Assembly (NCBI RefSeq): GCF_023035295.1
Contig: NZ_CP075077.1
Location: forward strand, 1 to 29,098
DNA length: 29,098 nucleotides
DNA from: Borrelia coriaceae
GTDB taxonomy: Bacteria > Spirochaetota > Spirochaetia > Borreliales > Borreliaceae
Direction: 5' to 3'
The position numbers and the translations under genes are program-made. Numbering within the stretch: the stretch's first letter is position 1; every line of letters begins with the position of its first letter. Below the pieces are notes generated by a model, which searched no databases, was not told the origin of the DNA, and saw only the letters and a list, made by a program, of their open reading frames with translations. Below, piece after piece: positions 6,239 to 15,278 of this stretch.

Positions 6239-6841
6239 TTAAATATTAAATTTAGCAATTTCCTTATTTTCCATGTCATATAATTTTAAAGCCCTTCCAA
6301 TTGGTATTAAGTTTTTTAGGAACGTGTAAATAGATTCAGCATATCCTTTAGGAAGGAAGTGAAAAATTAAGATTTTACATTGGATATTTTCATTTTCTTT
6401 TTTATAACATAATTTGATTTTTCTATTTCTATTAGTAGTAGAACTAGGTGAGATTTTAGCAGTAAAGTTTGTTTTAACAGCACCTAGTAATTTTATATTA
6501 ATAACACCATCACTTGGTACTGTAATTTCAATATCAACATTAAGAAAAGTTTTAAATAACTTAGTAAAAGATGCGTCAGTACCAATGTGTTTTAATGCAT
6601 AAATAATACTATCAATATTTTTTGTAAGATCTTGAACAGGTTGTGTTTCAACATAAAATATATTAAATATCTTAGATAGCCAAGTAGCAATGAATCTAGA
6701 TGTGCAGTGTTTACTAATTGGTAATCCAGTAAAGTTAGAATTTAGACTTACAAGTTCAGATAGCATTACATTAGCAAAGTTAAGTTCATTTTGTATAAAC
6801 TTATCAAGTTGACTATTTCGAGTAAACCCAAGTTGATTCAA
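6239..6841 (-). CDS. Tail tip/baseplate protein (DUF735, gpI-like)
   Basis: A 200-residue protein placed between the gpJ-like baseplate protein and the tail fibre, the position of P2 gpI. It fits the DUF735 family of cp32. The segment FNIFYVETQPVQDLTKNIDSIIYALKHIGTDASF resembles the conserved part of gpI-type tail proteins. Start is TTG behind TTAGGAG. No catalytic motif. Function follows from position and family. Confidence 0.75.
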   Translation of the reverse strand: MNQLGFTRNSQLDKFIQNELNFANVMLSELVSLNSNFTGLPISKHCTSRFIATWLSKIFNIFYVETQPVQDLTKNIDSIIYALKHIGTDASFTKLFKTFLNVDIEITVPSDGVINIKLLGAVKTNFTAKISPSSTTNRNRKIKLCYKKENENIQCKILIFHFLPKGYAESIYTFLKNLIPIGRALKLYDMENKEIAKFNI

Positions 6842-6851
6842 AATTTAGCTC

Positions 6852-7733
6852 CTAACTTTCAATATCAATGATTAATCTATGAGTAGTATCAAATACAAGC
6901 AACTCTGAAGGTTGTACAGTAATATCTTTATTTTCATTACTATTAAATTCACTACTTAAATCTGATATGTTTGTACTTGTATCATCTTTAGTTACTGCAA
7001 ATATTTTCATGCTTTTAATACCTTTAATTTCATTAACGGGAGCAAGGAAATCTTGATATTCAAAGCTAATACCCATATCAGAATAATTGTTTTTGATGAT
7101 GCGATCATAGATATTTCGTATTTGTTTATCAATGTTAAGATAAGTATGGTTTTTAATATCTAGACTGTATTTAACTTTAAGATAAAGATACTTTTTCTTA
7201 CCAAGTGTGACTTTGTATACTTTTTTTTGATTTATTTCATTCATTCCATCAATTTCAATATCTCCTTCAAGGTTAGTACCACTAGGAACAGTCTCATAAA
7301 GCATTTTCCAAAGATTGGCTTTAAATTTAGAATCTTGAATTTGAGCTTTTGATGTATTTAATACAGATTCATTTAAGAGTAGATATATCTTAACCTTACC
7401 AGCTTCACTTGTAAGATTAGCATATTCAACTTTATCTAGGTTAAGTAATGCTTTTATTACACCAGGTTGGGTAATACTATTTGAAGTTATATATTTTTGA
7501 ATAATTTGGAAAAATTCTCCACCGGGTTGCATTTTATCAAAAAATAAATTAAGTTCATTAATGATCTGTTCTTCTACAATTGAAAGTGAGGTTGCTATAA
7601 TATTATAAATTGAAGATGGGTCATCACTTATTACAACATTATACATTTGCATTAAATATTCTTTTTTAGTCTCTACGATTTGTGAAATATTTTGTTTTAA
7701 AATTCCAAAATTGGGATCAAATATGATACTCAT
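6852..7733 (-). CDS. Baseplate J-like protein (DUF276)
   Basis: A 293-residue protein resembling DUF276 of cp32, equivalent to baseplate protein gpJ of contractile-tailed phages. Visible points: NPNFGIL-like entry at the N-terminus, a helical segment in which a large helix pair precedes GGEFFQIIQKYITSNSITQPG, then a beta-rich body. Its start overlaps the gpW-like gene's stop (ATGA), the usual W-J coupling in P2-like and Mu-like phages. It would form the wedges of the baseplate with the neighbouring gpW-like and gpI-like proteins. Confidence 0.8.
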   Translation of the reverse strand: MSIIFDPNFGILKQNISQIVETKKEYLMQMYNVVISDDPSSIYNIIATSLSIVEEQIINELNLFFDKMQPGGEFFQIIQKYITSNSITQPGVIKALLNLDKVEYANLTSEAGKVKIYLLLNESVLNTSKAQIQDSKFKANLWKMLYETVPSGTNLEGDIEIDGMNEINQKKVYKVTLGKKKYLYLKVKYSLDIKNHTYLNIDKQIRNIYDRIIKNNYSDMGISFEYQDFLAPVNEIKGIKSMKIFAVTKDDTSTNISDLSSEFNSNENKDITVQPSELLVFDTTHRLIIDIES

Positions 7734-8062
7734 GTATTAATAACCGTTTCAAGTGAGTCACCTGGGAAGTAAAATGTAATATTTAATTTTTTAAGTTTAA
7801 TTTCAACTTTGATTCCTACAAGATTAATTTGTAATTCATTAATTACGTTGTAAAAGTATGTTTTAATTTGATTTAGCTTTCCTAGTTTACATACTTTTAA
7901 AAGATATAAATAGTCAAGTCCCCACTGTGGTGCGTAAGATATACTTCCCTTTAGTGTTTTAAGAAATATAAATAATCGTTGTTTTTGTTCTTCAACACCA
8001 TCTATGATATTTAAGTCATTGTTAAATATTAAATCGAAGTTGTTATTAATTTTGATATCCAA
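7730..8062 (-). CDS. gpW/gp25-like baseplate wedge protein
   Basis: A 110-residue protein with the gp25/gpW pattern: an N-terminal FDLIFNNDLNIIDGVEEQKQR, then LKTLKGSISYAPQWGLDYL and a C-terminal beta strand pair ending VEIKLKKLNITFYF. Members are lysozyme-like-fold wedge proteins without enzymatic function. Start is TTG; the upstream site is weak (AAAGG, 12 bases away). The 52-base gap before it carries a TTTTTGCTA element followed by TATATA. Confidence 0.78.
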   Translation of the reverse strand: MDIKINNNFDLIFNNDLNIIDGVEEQKQRLFIFLKTLKGSISYAPQWGLDYLYLLKVCKLGKLNQIKTYFYNVINELQINLVGIKVEIKLKKLNITFYFPGDSLETVINT

Positions 8063-8104
8063 TCTTTATTACCTTTAACCACGAAAATAAATATATAACT
8101 ATTT

Positions 8105-8117
8105 TAGCAAAAATCTA
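8105..8117 (-). promoter_or_regulatory. TTTTTGCTA element upstream of the gpW-like gene
   Basis: On the minus strand TAGATTTTTGCTA, then seven bases later TATATA, about 43 bases before the start codon at 8062. It belongs to the recurring intergenic motif described in the findings. Possible internal late promoter; not proven. Confidence 0.4.
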
Positions 8118-8870
8118 ACCAAGTAAATCATAAATTCTGTTTCTAAGACTATAAAGACCAGCTCTACTAGATTCATCTATAATAGCTTGACCAGTAACTC
8201 TTAAATTAGTAATAGCGTATGTTATATCAATTAAAATACTTTTTAAAGTTTCAGAATTGTTGCTTATATCAATTTTATTATTAGATTTAATTCGAACTTT
8301 ATTTTTACCTATTAAATCAAGATTGTAATTTGAATTAATATCAATGTCATCATTAGCTTTAATTACAACATCATCTTCAGCCTTAATACTAAAATCGACA
8401 CAATTAATGTTGATGTTTTGATTTGCATTTAGATTGATATCGTGATCAGAATTTGCGTTGATTTGATTGTTAGATTTAATATCAATTTTATTAATGGTTT
8501 TTAATTTGATATCATCACAAGCCATTTCTAGATATTTGGGATTTATAATACTTAATATATAGAAATGATTTTTGTCAAAGTTAATATTATCATCGTGATT
8601 GAAAAGGTTGATATTAGATTGAAGTAATAATACCATTTCACCTTCATTTGGGTTTATGTTAATATTTGATATGTTTTGTGTTTCAATTTCGATGTTATCA
8701 AATTCTTCAATTATTACAACACCTTTTTGTGAATTTGGATCAAAGGTTTTAACTTTACCTATTTTAGTAATGAAGATATTACTAAATATCCATTTTTTTA
8801 TTTCTTCTTGTGTTAGGGCAGATCCATATAGATTTTGATTCATTCTATAAAATTCGTAGTTAGAGTGCAT
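8115..8870 (-). CDS. Tail spike/puncturing protein (DUF777, gpV-like)
   Basis: A 251-residue protein resembling DUF777 of cp32. The N-terminal half has an OB-like, gpV-type character (IGKVKTFDPNSQKGVVIIEEF). Residues about 118-205 are a series of short alternating strands with Asn/Asp turns (DINLNA, NININC, DIDINS, RIKSNN, KIDISN). This is the pattern of a triple-stranded beta-helix spike, as in P2 gpV and T4 gp5. It therefore probably forms the membrane-piercing needle at the tail tip. Position between the hub-like and wedge genes agrees. Confidence 0.8.
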   Translation of the reverse strand: MHSNYEFYRMNQNLYGSALTQEEIKKWIFSNIFITKIGKVKTFDPNSQKGVVIIEEFDNIEIETQNISNININPNEGEMVLLLQSNINLFNHDDNINFDKNHFYILSIINPKYLEMACDDIKLKTINKIDIKSNNQINANSDHDINLNANQNININCVDFSIKAEDDVVIKANDDIDINSNYNLDLIGKNKVRIKSNNKIDISNNSETLKSILIDITYAITNLRVTGQAIIDESSRAGLYSLRNRIYDLLG

Positions 8871-8894
8871 ATGTATCTCCTTTTTAATTATGAT

Positions 8895-9836
8895 TTAAAT
8901 TTGAACACCATTTGAGTCATCATAAAGTTTAAGCATGAGTGAGCATTCATTAGAATTACTAAGTGTAGCATTTGTTTCACTAATGGTGTTCTTGATTGTA
9001 TTTCCAAGAGAATCGATAAATGACACTTTGTCACCAACTCTTAACTTATGTGTATAAGTTACTTTGGCTTTCCAATATATGAGCCTTATATTACGGTTAG
9101 AACCTAATGTTATTTCTTGTTGAGGTATAAACTGCAGTCCGTAATCTTCAAGTTTTTCATAATGAGTAGAATGACCAGTTTTCATATAGTTTGTAAATAT
9201 AAAATTACATTCAACTTTGTCTATTCCATTACCAACGTCTGCTAATGCGCTTTTGACATATTTTTTAGATAGTTTTTCTATAAATTCTTTTGGAGTTGTT
9301 GCGTAAAAGTTTTCTTCAATGACTCTAAGCTTGTCATCAGTGCTCATATTGATAATATTTCTATTTGGAAAAGCTGATTTAATAGCAGCCTCTACGCTCA
9401 TACCTTTAAATTGTTTAGTTTTAAGTTCACGATTGAAAAAATTACTTTTTGAGGCTAAGTGAATCTCAAGTTCTACACTAAAATCACCACTAGGATAATC
9501 AGTACTCATTGGAACGCCAAGATACCCTGCCATGATAAATTCAAATTCTTTTTCATGAGCATATTTTTTATAAAATATTTTTACAACATCTCCTTCTTTT
9601 ACATCAGAAGTAAAATCTAATGGCAAGTTCCAAAGTACTAGCTTTGCTTGTTTTGCTCTTACAAAATTATAGCTTGAATAAATATTAGATATGGAAATAT
9701 CTATGTGTATACCATCTTGTGTATCTATAACAATTTTAGGAACATCTTCAGTTATAGCCTCACCAGTAATATCAGAATTGGATGAGTTAATAGTAGAGTA
9801 AAATTCAATTTTAAAGTCATACTTGAGTAATATCAT
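8895..9836 (-). CDS. Baseplate hub/late-control D-like protein (DUF693)
   Basis: A 313-residue, beta-rich protein fitting the DUF693 family of cp32, in the place of the hub protein gpD or Mu gp44. Phrases such as DVVKIFYKKYAHEKEFEFIMAGYLG and MSVEAAIKSAFPNRNI resemble the two-domain hub proteins. The second suggests the helical segment that links them. The ATG lies shortly behind AAAGGATAG, 4 bases after the preceding gene. It would bind the spike protein encoded next. No enzymatic motif. Confidence 0.72.
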   Translation of the reverse strand: MILLKYDFKIEFYSTINSSNSDITGEAITEDVPKIVIDTQDGIHIDISISNIYSSYNFVRAKQAKLVLWNLPLDFTSDVKEGDVVKIFYKKYAHEKEFEFIMAGYLGVPMSTDYPSGDFSVELEIHLASKSNFFNRELKTKQFKGMSVEAAIKSAFPNRNIINMSTDDKLRVIEENFYATTPKEFIEKLSKKYVKSALADVGNGIDKVECNFIFTNYMKTGHSTHYEKLEDYGLQFIPQQEITLGSNRNIRLIYWKAKVTYTHKLRVGDKVSFIDSLGNTIKNTISETNATLSNSNECSLMLKLYDDSNGVQI

Positions 9837-9840
9837 TAAG

Positions 9841-10416
9841 CTATCCTTTATATTTTCTTAATGAAAATGTTTTAATAACCTCCATATTGAGACTAACTTC
9901 AACTTCATCAATAAAAGGAGTATCTTTAAATGTGATTGAATTTATAACAACCAAATCTTTAATACCAAATGATGGACTGTAAGCAGTAAATGGTACTTGA
10001 GCTTGTAGTCTAGATGCTAGTTGTTCTTTTACCAAATTACTATCAAATTCGAGTAGACAATTACCAAAATAAGTTGATTTCAGCGGTGTTAACATTTCTT
10101 TATATAAATTTGTTAAGATGCCACCTGAGAGTGATATAGTCTCGGCTGTTAGAGTTGGATTATAGCTTACATATTCAGCTTTTCTAGAATAATAATTGAT
10201 AACAGGACGTTTAGAACAACTTGTGTTATAAGTTCTAGTAATAAGTTCAGACTTTGGTTTAATAAAAAATAGTTGTGGAAGGTATCCCATTCCTTTAAGA
10301 TCGGGTCTTGGAAAAAGAACTATAAAGTTATCAGTACTAAATAAAGCAAAGATTTGGGTTGAAACATCTCTAATTATTTGAAATATTTCATGTGGTGATA
10401 ATGTATTATTGTTCAA
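9841..10416 (-). CDS. Tail protein (DUF792)
   Basis: A 191-residue protein that fits the DUF792 family found only in Borrelia prophages. It lies between the tape measure and the hub protein, where other contractile-tail phages encode a tail-tube terminator or LysM-type baseplate protein. It has no LysM motif that I can see. Start is TTG; a GGAGG lies rather far upstream (about 13 bases). Structural role inferred from place only. Confidence 0.68.
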   Translation of the reverse strand: MNNNTLSPHEIFQIIRDVSTQIFALFSTDNFIVLFPRPDLKGMGYLPQLFFIKPKSELITRTYNTSCSKRPVINYYSRKAEYVSYNPTLTAETISLSGGILTNLYKEMLTPLKSTYFGNCLLEFDSNLVKEQLASRLQAQVPFTAYSPSFGIKDLVVINSITFKDTPFIDEVEVSLNMEVIKTFSLRKYKG

Positions 10417-10449
10417 TATTTAAGTAACCCTCCTCATTTAAAAGTTAAA

Positions 10450-11730
10450 TTATGGTGTAGATACAGATTTATCTGATTCTTCTTGAAGTTTAGCAAGACT
10501 CTCACCACCGTCACCTCCTAAGAATTTAGGAAGTATTGATTTAAGTCTTGCAATTAAGATATCTAAAGAAAAAATATTTTTGATTCCGTTTATTAAGGGA
10601 TCAACGATATGTGTTTTAAACTTAAAGTCTTTAAGCCATGTGAGTAGATCCGCAGTGACTTTTACTAAAGGATCCATAACCTTAGCAGTTAGTTCTTTAA
10701 GCTCATCATCTAATTTGTAAATATTGCTTACTGCTTTATCAGCAGCACTTGCATGTTGCGTGATATTTAAAGAGTTAAAGTCTTTTAGTATCTTTTCTAT
10801 CATTTTGGTTCTAGAGCTTAAGTCTAGAGTAGCTCCTTGTTCATATTGCATTTGTGATTGTTCAAGATAATCTTTTCTAACTTTTTTAAACTGACTCATC
10901 ATTGTAAAAATTGCATTACCTTTACCACTTAGAAGTTCAATCACAGAAGATATAGCATCGTCATCACTTGAAGCAATACCACTTGCCTTAAGCTTAGCAG
11001 CAAGTTCCACAGATTTTAATACATTATTTTCATTATCAAGTCCCAAGTTAGCAAGGGTACCCTTAATGACACCAGCTTTGCTTAAGAATTCTTCTATGCT
11101 TTTGGTTTGCTCAAATGTTTTCATGCCATGTAGATTACTCATTAAGCTTGCTTTTTCGTTTTTTTCAAATATCCTAGAATTTATAAGATTAAATCTTTTT
11201 GCAATAGCTTGTTCTTTTATAGCTTCTTTTGCAAATCCAAGAGTATTAGAAGAAACCTTTTTTATAGCATGAGATACTATATTTCCAATGGCAGTTCCTA
11301 TTGCAATACTTGGGATACCAATTCCTACTTTATTTTGTTGTGTTAACTTACCTTTTCGTTTACTCTCTTCTTTTAATTTTTTATATTCTAATGTTCTTAA
11401 ATCTTCTGATGACATAGTAGAACGTTTAAATGCTTCACGTTGTGCTTTTTGGAATGTATAGCCTTGCTTTATGAGTTTTTTAGTTTCACTAAGTCTAAAC
11501 TTTTCTACTTTGTCTCTTAATTTTTCATATTTGGTTTGGTTTTTAAGTTCGCGTTTCTTTTCTTGTAAGTTATATTTAATAAAGTCTTTTGTACTTCCAA
11601 GTGATGTTCGTTTGGGTTTGATTAGATTTTCTAACTTGGATATATCTCTTTCTAATGATTTTCGCGTTGCTGCGTGATCTAAGACCCCTTTAAATTTGAT
11701 TGTAAATTTATCATTCACACGTATCCTCAC
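10450..11730 (-). CDS. Tail tape measure protein (DUF759)
   Basis: A 426-residue, largely helical protein with a very basic coiled N-terminal third (residues 20-140), a hydrophobic Gly/Ala/Ile segment around 143-165 (IGIPSIAIGTAIGNIVSHAI) and further helices. This build and the position after the two chaperone-position genes identify the tape measure protein, which sets tail length and leaves during DNA injection. It is short, so the tail would be short if the usual residue-per-length rule holds. Start GTG overlaps the preceding stop. Confidence 0.78.
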   Translation of the reverse strand: MRIRVNDKFTIKFKGVLDHAATRKSLERDISKLENLIKPKRTSLGSTKDFIKYNLQEKKRELKNQTKYEKLRDKVEKFRLSETKKLIKQGYTFQKAQREAFKRSTMSSEDLRTLEYKKLKEESKRKGKLTQQNKVGIGIPSIAIGTAIGNIVSHAIKKVSSNTLGFAKEAIKEQAIAKRFNLINSRIFEKNEKASLMSNLHGMKTFEQTKSIEEFLSKAGVIKGTLANLGLDNENNVLKSVELAAKLKASGIASSDDDAISSVIELLSGKGNAIFTMMSQFKKVRKDYLEQSQMQYEQGATLDLSSRTKMIEKILKDFNSLNITQHASAADKAVSNIYKLDDELKELTAKVMDPLVKVTADLLTWLKDFKFKTHIVDPLINGIKNIFSLDILIARLKSILPKFLGGDGGESLAKLQEESDKSVSTP

Positions 11731-11957
11731 TTAGAAAGAATAAGTTCTAATATTTGTTTTTCTAACTTAGCTTCAGATATTTTATTAACTTCCATGAGTT
11801 CATCATAAAACATGCTTTTAACTTCATTGTAAGAGCATACATTTGTAAATATTGGTAGCCAGTATTTATTTTTTTTAACTTCTTCAAGTAAAGCAAAATA
11901 GCGTTCTCTAGTAGTCTGTAGACTTTTTATAAACTGAAGAGCATCTTTAGTAATCAT
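11727..11957 (-). CDS. Small tail gene in chaperone position
   Basis: A 76-residue acidic helical protein. The start overlaps the stop of the 149-residue gene (ATGA) and its own stop overlaps the tape measure start. In contractile- and long-tailed phages this slot holds the second part of the tail assembly chaperone, often made by ribosomal frameshifting. I see no clear slippery heptamer at the junction, so here it appears to be a separately initiated gene. Confidence 0.68.
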   Translation of the reverse strand: MITKDALQFIKSLQTTRERYFALLEEVKKNKYWLPIFTNVCSYNEVKSMFYDELMEVNKISEAKLEKQILELILSK

Positions 11958-12403
11958 AAGGTTATCCTATCTTGATTGTTATCCTTTATTTTATTTACAA
12001 CGTGTTCATAATTAAATTCTGTGTCATTTATATAATCAAATTGAACAAAATCTCCAACATTATTTTCATATTCTTTAAGGAAAATAAAAGATGGCTTTTT
12101 AAATTCGGGATCTAAATGAAATATATTAAACTCTACACAGTATATAATTGCTACAAGGTAATCTTTATAATAAGTAGCAAATTCTCTATTATTATCCAAA
12201 ATAAGATAAAATTCATCTAGAAATCCTGGTTTTATCATTAAATTGGTAATTTCCTTTAAATATTTAATTTCGTTCAGTTTTTGGGTGCCTTCATTTTGTG
12301 AAAATCCTAATATAGAATCCCATTCATACATTGGTAATACTTTTAGTTGGTACTCATAAGTTTTATCTTTACTTAAAATTTGCATTTTATATCTTGTAAT
12401 CAT
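11954..12403 (-). CDS. Tail assembly chaperone-like protein (probably DUF1473)
   Basis: A 149-residue protein between tail tube and tape measure, the place of gpG/gpE-like tail assembly chaperones, which keep the tape measure soluble and recruit tube subunits. It is an acidic alpha/beta protein with a C-terminal VGDFVQFDYINDTEF. I believe it belongs to DUF1473 of cp32, with moderate certainty. AAGGA precedes the ATG. Function is inferred from synteny. Confidence 0.66.
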   Translation of the reverse strand: MITRYKMQILSKDKTYEYQLKVLPMYEWDSILGFSQNEGTQKLNEIKYLKEITNLMIKPGFLDEFYLILDNNREFATYYKDYLVAIIYCVEFNIFHLDPEFKKPSFIFLKEYENNVGDFVQFDYINDTEFNYEHVVNKIKDNNQDRITL

Positions 12404-12413
12404 TATCTGTCCT

Positions 12414-12842
12414 TTAATTTATTTTGGTTATTTTTTCACAATTAATTGCTCTGATCTCAAAAGTAACCTTTTCAGCTTCAGATGAGTAGCTTCTAGAGGG
12501 TTCTTCTGTAAATACAGCAGTATTACTAATAATTTTTGTTGAAATACGATCATTAAATACAAGATCTAACATTTTGTCATTTTTACTTATATTCATGTTA
12601 TAAAACTGATCATCTGCTAGTTGTGTAAGTAAAATGTAATCTTGGCTACCAAGCGTAACTTCAATGTTGAATATATAAGTAATGGTTTTAGGATCCCTAA
12701 GACTAATAACGGGCAGGCCTCTGTCTTCATTGCTAATTATTGCTCTTGTTGTAGGTTCACTTGTAAATTCTAATTTTCCACTGTTAATTTGCCTACCACC
12801 TATTGAAAAATAAACATCTGTTAATTTATATAAATTATTCAA
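12414..12842 (-). CDS. Tail tube protein (DUF1463)
   Basis: A 142-residue beta-rich protein directly after the sheath gene, with features of tail tube proteins: DVYFSIGGRQINSGKLEFTSEPTTRAIISNEDRG at the start and a regular strand pattern afterwards. It fits the DUF1463 family of cp32. It would form the inner tube around which the sheath contracts. Start TTG lies 8 bases behind AGGAGGG. Confidence 0.8.
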   Translation of the reverse strand: MNNLYKLTDVYFSIGGRQINSGKLEFTSEPTTRAIISNEDRGLPVISLRDPKTITYIFNIEVTLGSQDYILLTQLADDQFYNMNISKNDKMLDLVFNDRISTKIISNTAVFTEEPSRSYSSEAEKVTFEIRAINCEKITKIN

Positions 12843-12858
12843 AGCTTAAACCCTCCTC

Positions 12859-13983
12859 TTAACTGGATAAAGTATTTAAATAATCACTAATGTCTTGTGA
12901 AGTAATATTAAGAAGCACGCTATTCATACTAAAGTTGTAAACAATATTTAGTGATAGTAAAAGTTTTAAGCTTGAACTTGGTTCAATCTTAACGTTAAGA
13001 TCTGAATATGAGACAATCATACCTTTATCAATGAAACTCTTAAGTTTACATTCAATAGCAGTAGTATATGCATTGTCTTTTTTACCATCAAGTTGTAAAG
13101 CTGATAATTTACTGTTTTGTCTATTATTAACATTCCATACTCTAACAAGTTCAAAGGTGAGCTCATATTTGATATAGTGATAAGTGAATAATTCATCAAT
13201 TGCAGCTCCTTCAAGAGTTACACCTTCTTTAAATGCCATAACGCCATCAAGACCCGTTTCATTAAGCAATGAGTAAAAATTAATATTAGCTTTTCTAAGT
13301 TTGTCAATATCACCACTATCAGTAATGGGATTCATACCACTGAACTTAAGTCCATAAGGATTAGTTGAATGAAATATACTAGCTTCATGTAAGTATTTAG
13401 ATATAAATCTTAAATGTAAATGCTCTTCTTTCTTAGAATGAATAACAATAATTTTGGCTTTAGAGTTACTACCATTTTTAAATAACTCTTTTATTTCAGA
13501 TTCTTTAGTTGCGAATACAAAAAAGTGCTTATCTTCTTTAAAATGTGTATAGTCATCTTTATATACAGTAAGACCATCACCACCGTCATTAGTGCTTGAG
13601 TAAGTATTTATAAGAACAACAAAAGTATATCTGTTTTCTTGTAACTGGCTTTTAATTTCCTTTGATTCGTTTGAATCTTTATATATAAGGAGTTTAACTG
13701 ATCTTAAGCCTTGCTCGCCTGCTGAGAAGAATGCTTGTATTGCTTTTTTTAGGTAAGCTTTTTCTTTGTCAAATGCATCCTGATCGTTACTACCTTCTTT
13801 TTCAAGTGCATCAATTTGCTTTGTAAAGCTATTTATATTTAAGTTTAATGTCTTCACTTTAGGTGTTGAAGTTTCAACTTTAATCTTTGAACATTTATAT
13901 ACTAGTAAGGGCTGGTAATAATTTACATGTTTTATATCTAAGGCCTGGTGAGTTAAATTGACGTTAATTGTGTCTTGTGGCAA
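12859..13983 (-). CDS. Contractile tail sheath protein (DUF787)
   Basis: A 374-residue protein resembling DUF787 of cp32, the contractile sheath. Consistent features are the position before the tube gene and a C-terminal part with GMIVSYSDLNVKI and repeated strands after it, as in sheath domains. A mid-protein YTFVVLINTYSSTNDGGDG and KIIVIHSKKEEHLHL mark the alpha/beta body. A sheath implies myovirus-like morphology. The start is TTG exactly 6 bases behind AAAGGAGG and overlaps the previous gene by 20 bases. Confidence 0.78.
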   Translation of the reverse strand: MPQDTINVNLTHQALDIKHVNYYQPLLVYKCSKIKVETSTPKVKTLNLNINSFTKQIDALEKEGSNDQDAFDKEKAYLKKAIQAFFSAGEQGLRSVKLLIYKDSNESKEIKSQLQENRYTFVVLINTYSSTNDGGDGLTVYKDDYTHFKEDKHFFVFATKESEIKELFKNGSNSKAKIIVIHSKKEEHLHLRFISKYLHEASIFHSTNPYGLKFSGMNPITDSGDIDKLRKANINFYSLLNETGLDGVMAFKEGVTLEGAAIDELFTYHYIKYELTFELVRVWNVNNRQNSKLSALQLDGKKDNAYTTAIECKLKSFIDKGMIVSYSDLNVKIEPSSSLKLLLSLNIVYNFSMNSVLLNITSQDISDYLNTLSS

Positions 13984-14530
13984 TATTAGCCTCCTTTAAT
14001 TTTTGTATAATCTGTGCATTAGCTTTAAAGTTTTGACTACAACAATAAGCAACATTGCTATAATTGGAATCAATTTTAATAAGTCCACTGTTTTGCATAT
14101 TTGTTGTAGGATAGATATATAAGTTAACTTGAAGTGAATATTTATCATCTTCTTCTTGTTCTAGTGTTAACTTACAAGTATTCTCATAAATAAAATCAGT
14201 TAACAAACTATAAATTTGAAGCATGGTGTAATATGAATCCCTATCTTGAGAATTTATAACTTGACTTAAAATAAATATTTGAAAATGCAAACTAAACTCA
14301 TTTACATTAGAGTAAAATTCACCGCATCTTGAATTTGGTATTAATAAGTTATCTATATTTTCAAATTTAACTGCACATATATTTTCAAGCTTGGTAGTGT
14401 GTTTAGACATGTATGGATGATTATATGTATGAATTATGTCTAAGTTTATTCCTAAGTTCTTAATGACTTCTTTAAAACTTTTTAGATAATCTAGTAAACA
14501 AGTATGTATAACCTTAATATTGAGTATCAC
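13964..14530 (-). CDS. Head-tail joining or tail completion protein (DUF764)
   Basis: A 188-residue protein in the slot between the gpS-like completion protein and the sheath. It fits DUF764 of cp32. A gpR/tail-terminator-like role is the best guess from synteny with P2-like phages. Start is GTG, sharing its G with the preceding stop TAG. It contains several Cys residues but no recognisable metal motif. Confidence 0.66.
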   Translation of the reverse strand: MILNIKVIHTCLLDYLKSFKEVIKNLGINLDIIHTYNHPYMSKHTTKLENICAVKFENIDNLLIPNSRCGEFYSNVNEFSLHFQIFILSQVINSQDRDSYYTMLQIYSLLTDFIYENTCKLTLEQEEDDKYSLQVNLYIYPTTNMQNSGLIKIDSNYSNVAYCCSQNFKANAQIIQKLKEANIATRHN

Positions 14531-14901
14531 TAGTTTATCCTATAACTAATAGAATTAAGCATATTTGCAGTATCAATTAATGTTGATGTTGGATAAGATG
14601 ATCCTTTTCTTTTTTTATATGCAATGGTTTTAGCTTGTATTTGGGGTTTTACTTTGTTTGATACAACATAGTTAGTGTAATAAGTAATAAAAGCCTTTGC
14701 TATGGCTTGCATACCTTTTTTAGGATTTTCCATAAAGCAATTTCTTATATAAATTGTGTCTATGTTTTCCCTAAATCCCATTTCATTAGCAACAGCATAT
14801 AGATGTGATCTTGAAGGCAATTTGCTACTACCAAATTCATGCATACGAGCAATTTTTGCATTTCTTTTATCAAACCAACCAATCTCAATCTCTATTTCCA
14901 T
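14530..14901 (-). CDS. Tail completion protein, gpS/HK97-gp10-like
   Basis: A 123-residue protein with two hallmark parts of gp10/gpS-type proteins: near the N-terminus IARMHEFGSSKLPSRSHL (compare E-F-G-x-x-x-x-P-x-R-P) and at the C-terminus TLIDTANMLNSISYRI (compare L-x-D-T-G-x-L-x-x-S-I). Such proteins sit at the head-tail joint. It overlaps the upstream gene by 10 bases, and coupling is likely. Confidence 0.78.
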   Translation of the reverse strand: MEIEIEIGWFDKRNAKIARMHEFGSSKLPSRSHLYAVANEMGFRENIDTIYIRNCFMENPKKGMQAIAKAFITYYTNYVVSNKVKPQIQAKTIAYKKRKGSSYPTSTLIDTANMLNSISYRIN

Positions 14902-15278
14902 TCTATTACCTTCAAAATGATAGTAAGATAGCCAATACTAGAGTCAATACTGACTATTTCATAAAACATATTAGAATCTGATATTCTATCTTTAAGTTCA
15001 AACTCTAAATTAGATGTAGTATAAAGTTTATGAAGCGACTTTATATCATAAAGATTGGAATCATATAAATTTGTAAGTTCATCTGATTCTATACTAAAAA
15101 ATACACCCGTAAACTCTTGAAATTTATCCTTATCATATGTCAACTGATAATCTGATAAGTCTTCTAAATAAGCATAAGTGCCTTTATAGAGTTTAAGCGT
15201 CTCTTCATTCTTAAAGTAAGAGATTATTCTTGATGCTGATCCTGCTAGTCTACTTCTAACATTATTCTTATGAATCAT
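14892..15278 (-). CDS. Head-tail connector protein (DUF1506)
   Basis: A 128-residue protein that fits DUF1506 of cp32 and lies in the connector cluster after the capsid. I start at ATG 15278, eight bases behind AGGAAT and overlapping the previous stop as ATGA, rather than at the TTG seven codons upstream. The C-terminal half is beta-rich (EIVSIDSSIGYLTIILKVIEW), as expected of head-closure (neck) proteins. Role inferred from order. Confidence 0.7.
   Translation of the reverse strand: MIHKNNVRSRLAGSASRIISYFKNEETLKLYKGTYAYLEDLSDYQLTYDKDKFQEFTGVFFSIESDELTNLYDSNLYDIKSLHKLYTTSNLEFELKDRISDSNMFYEIVSIDSSIGYLTIILKVIEWK

Noticed and set aside
11940..12000. Programmed -1 frameshift joining the 149- and 76-residue frames
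   Set aside because: No slippery heptamer is evident; the ATGA overlap explains expression without it.
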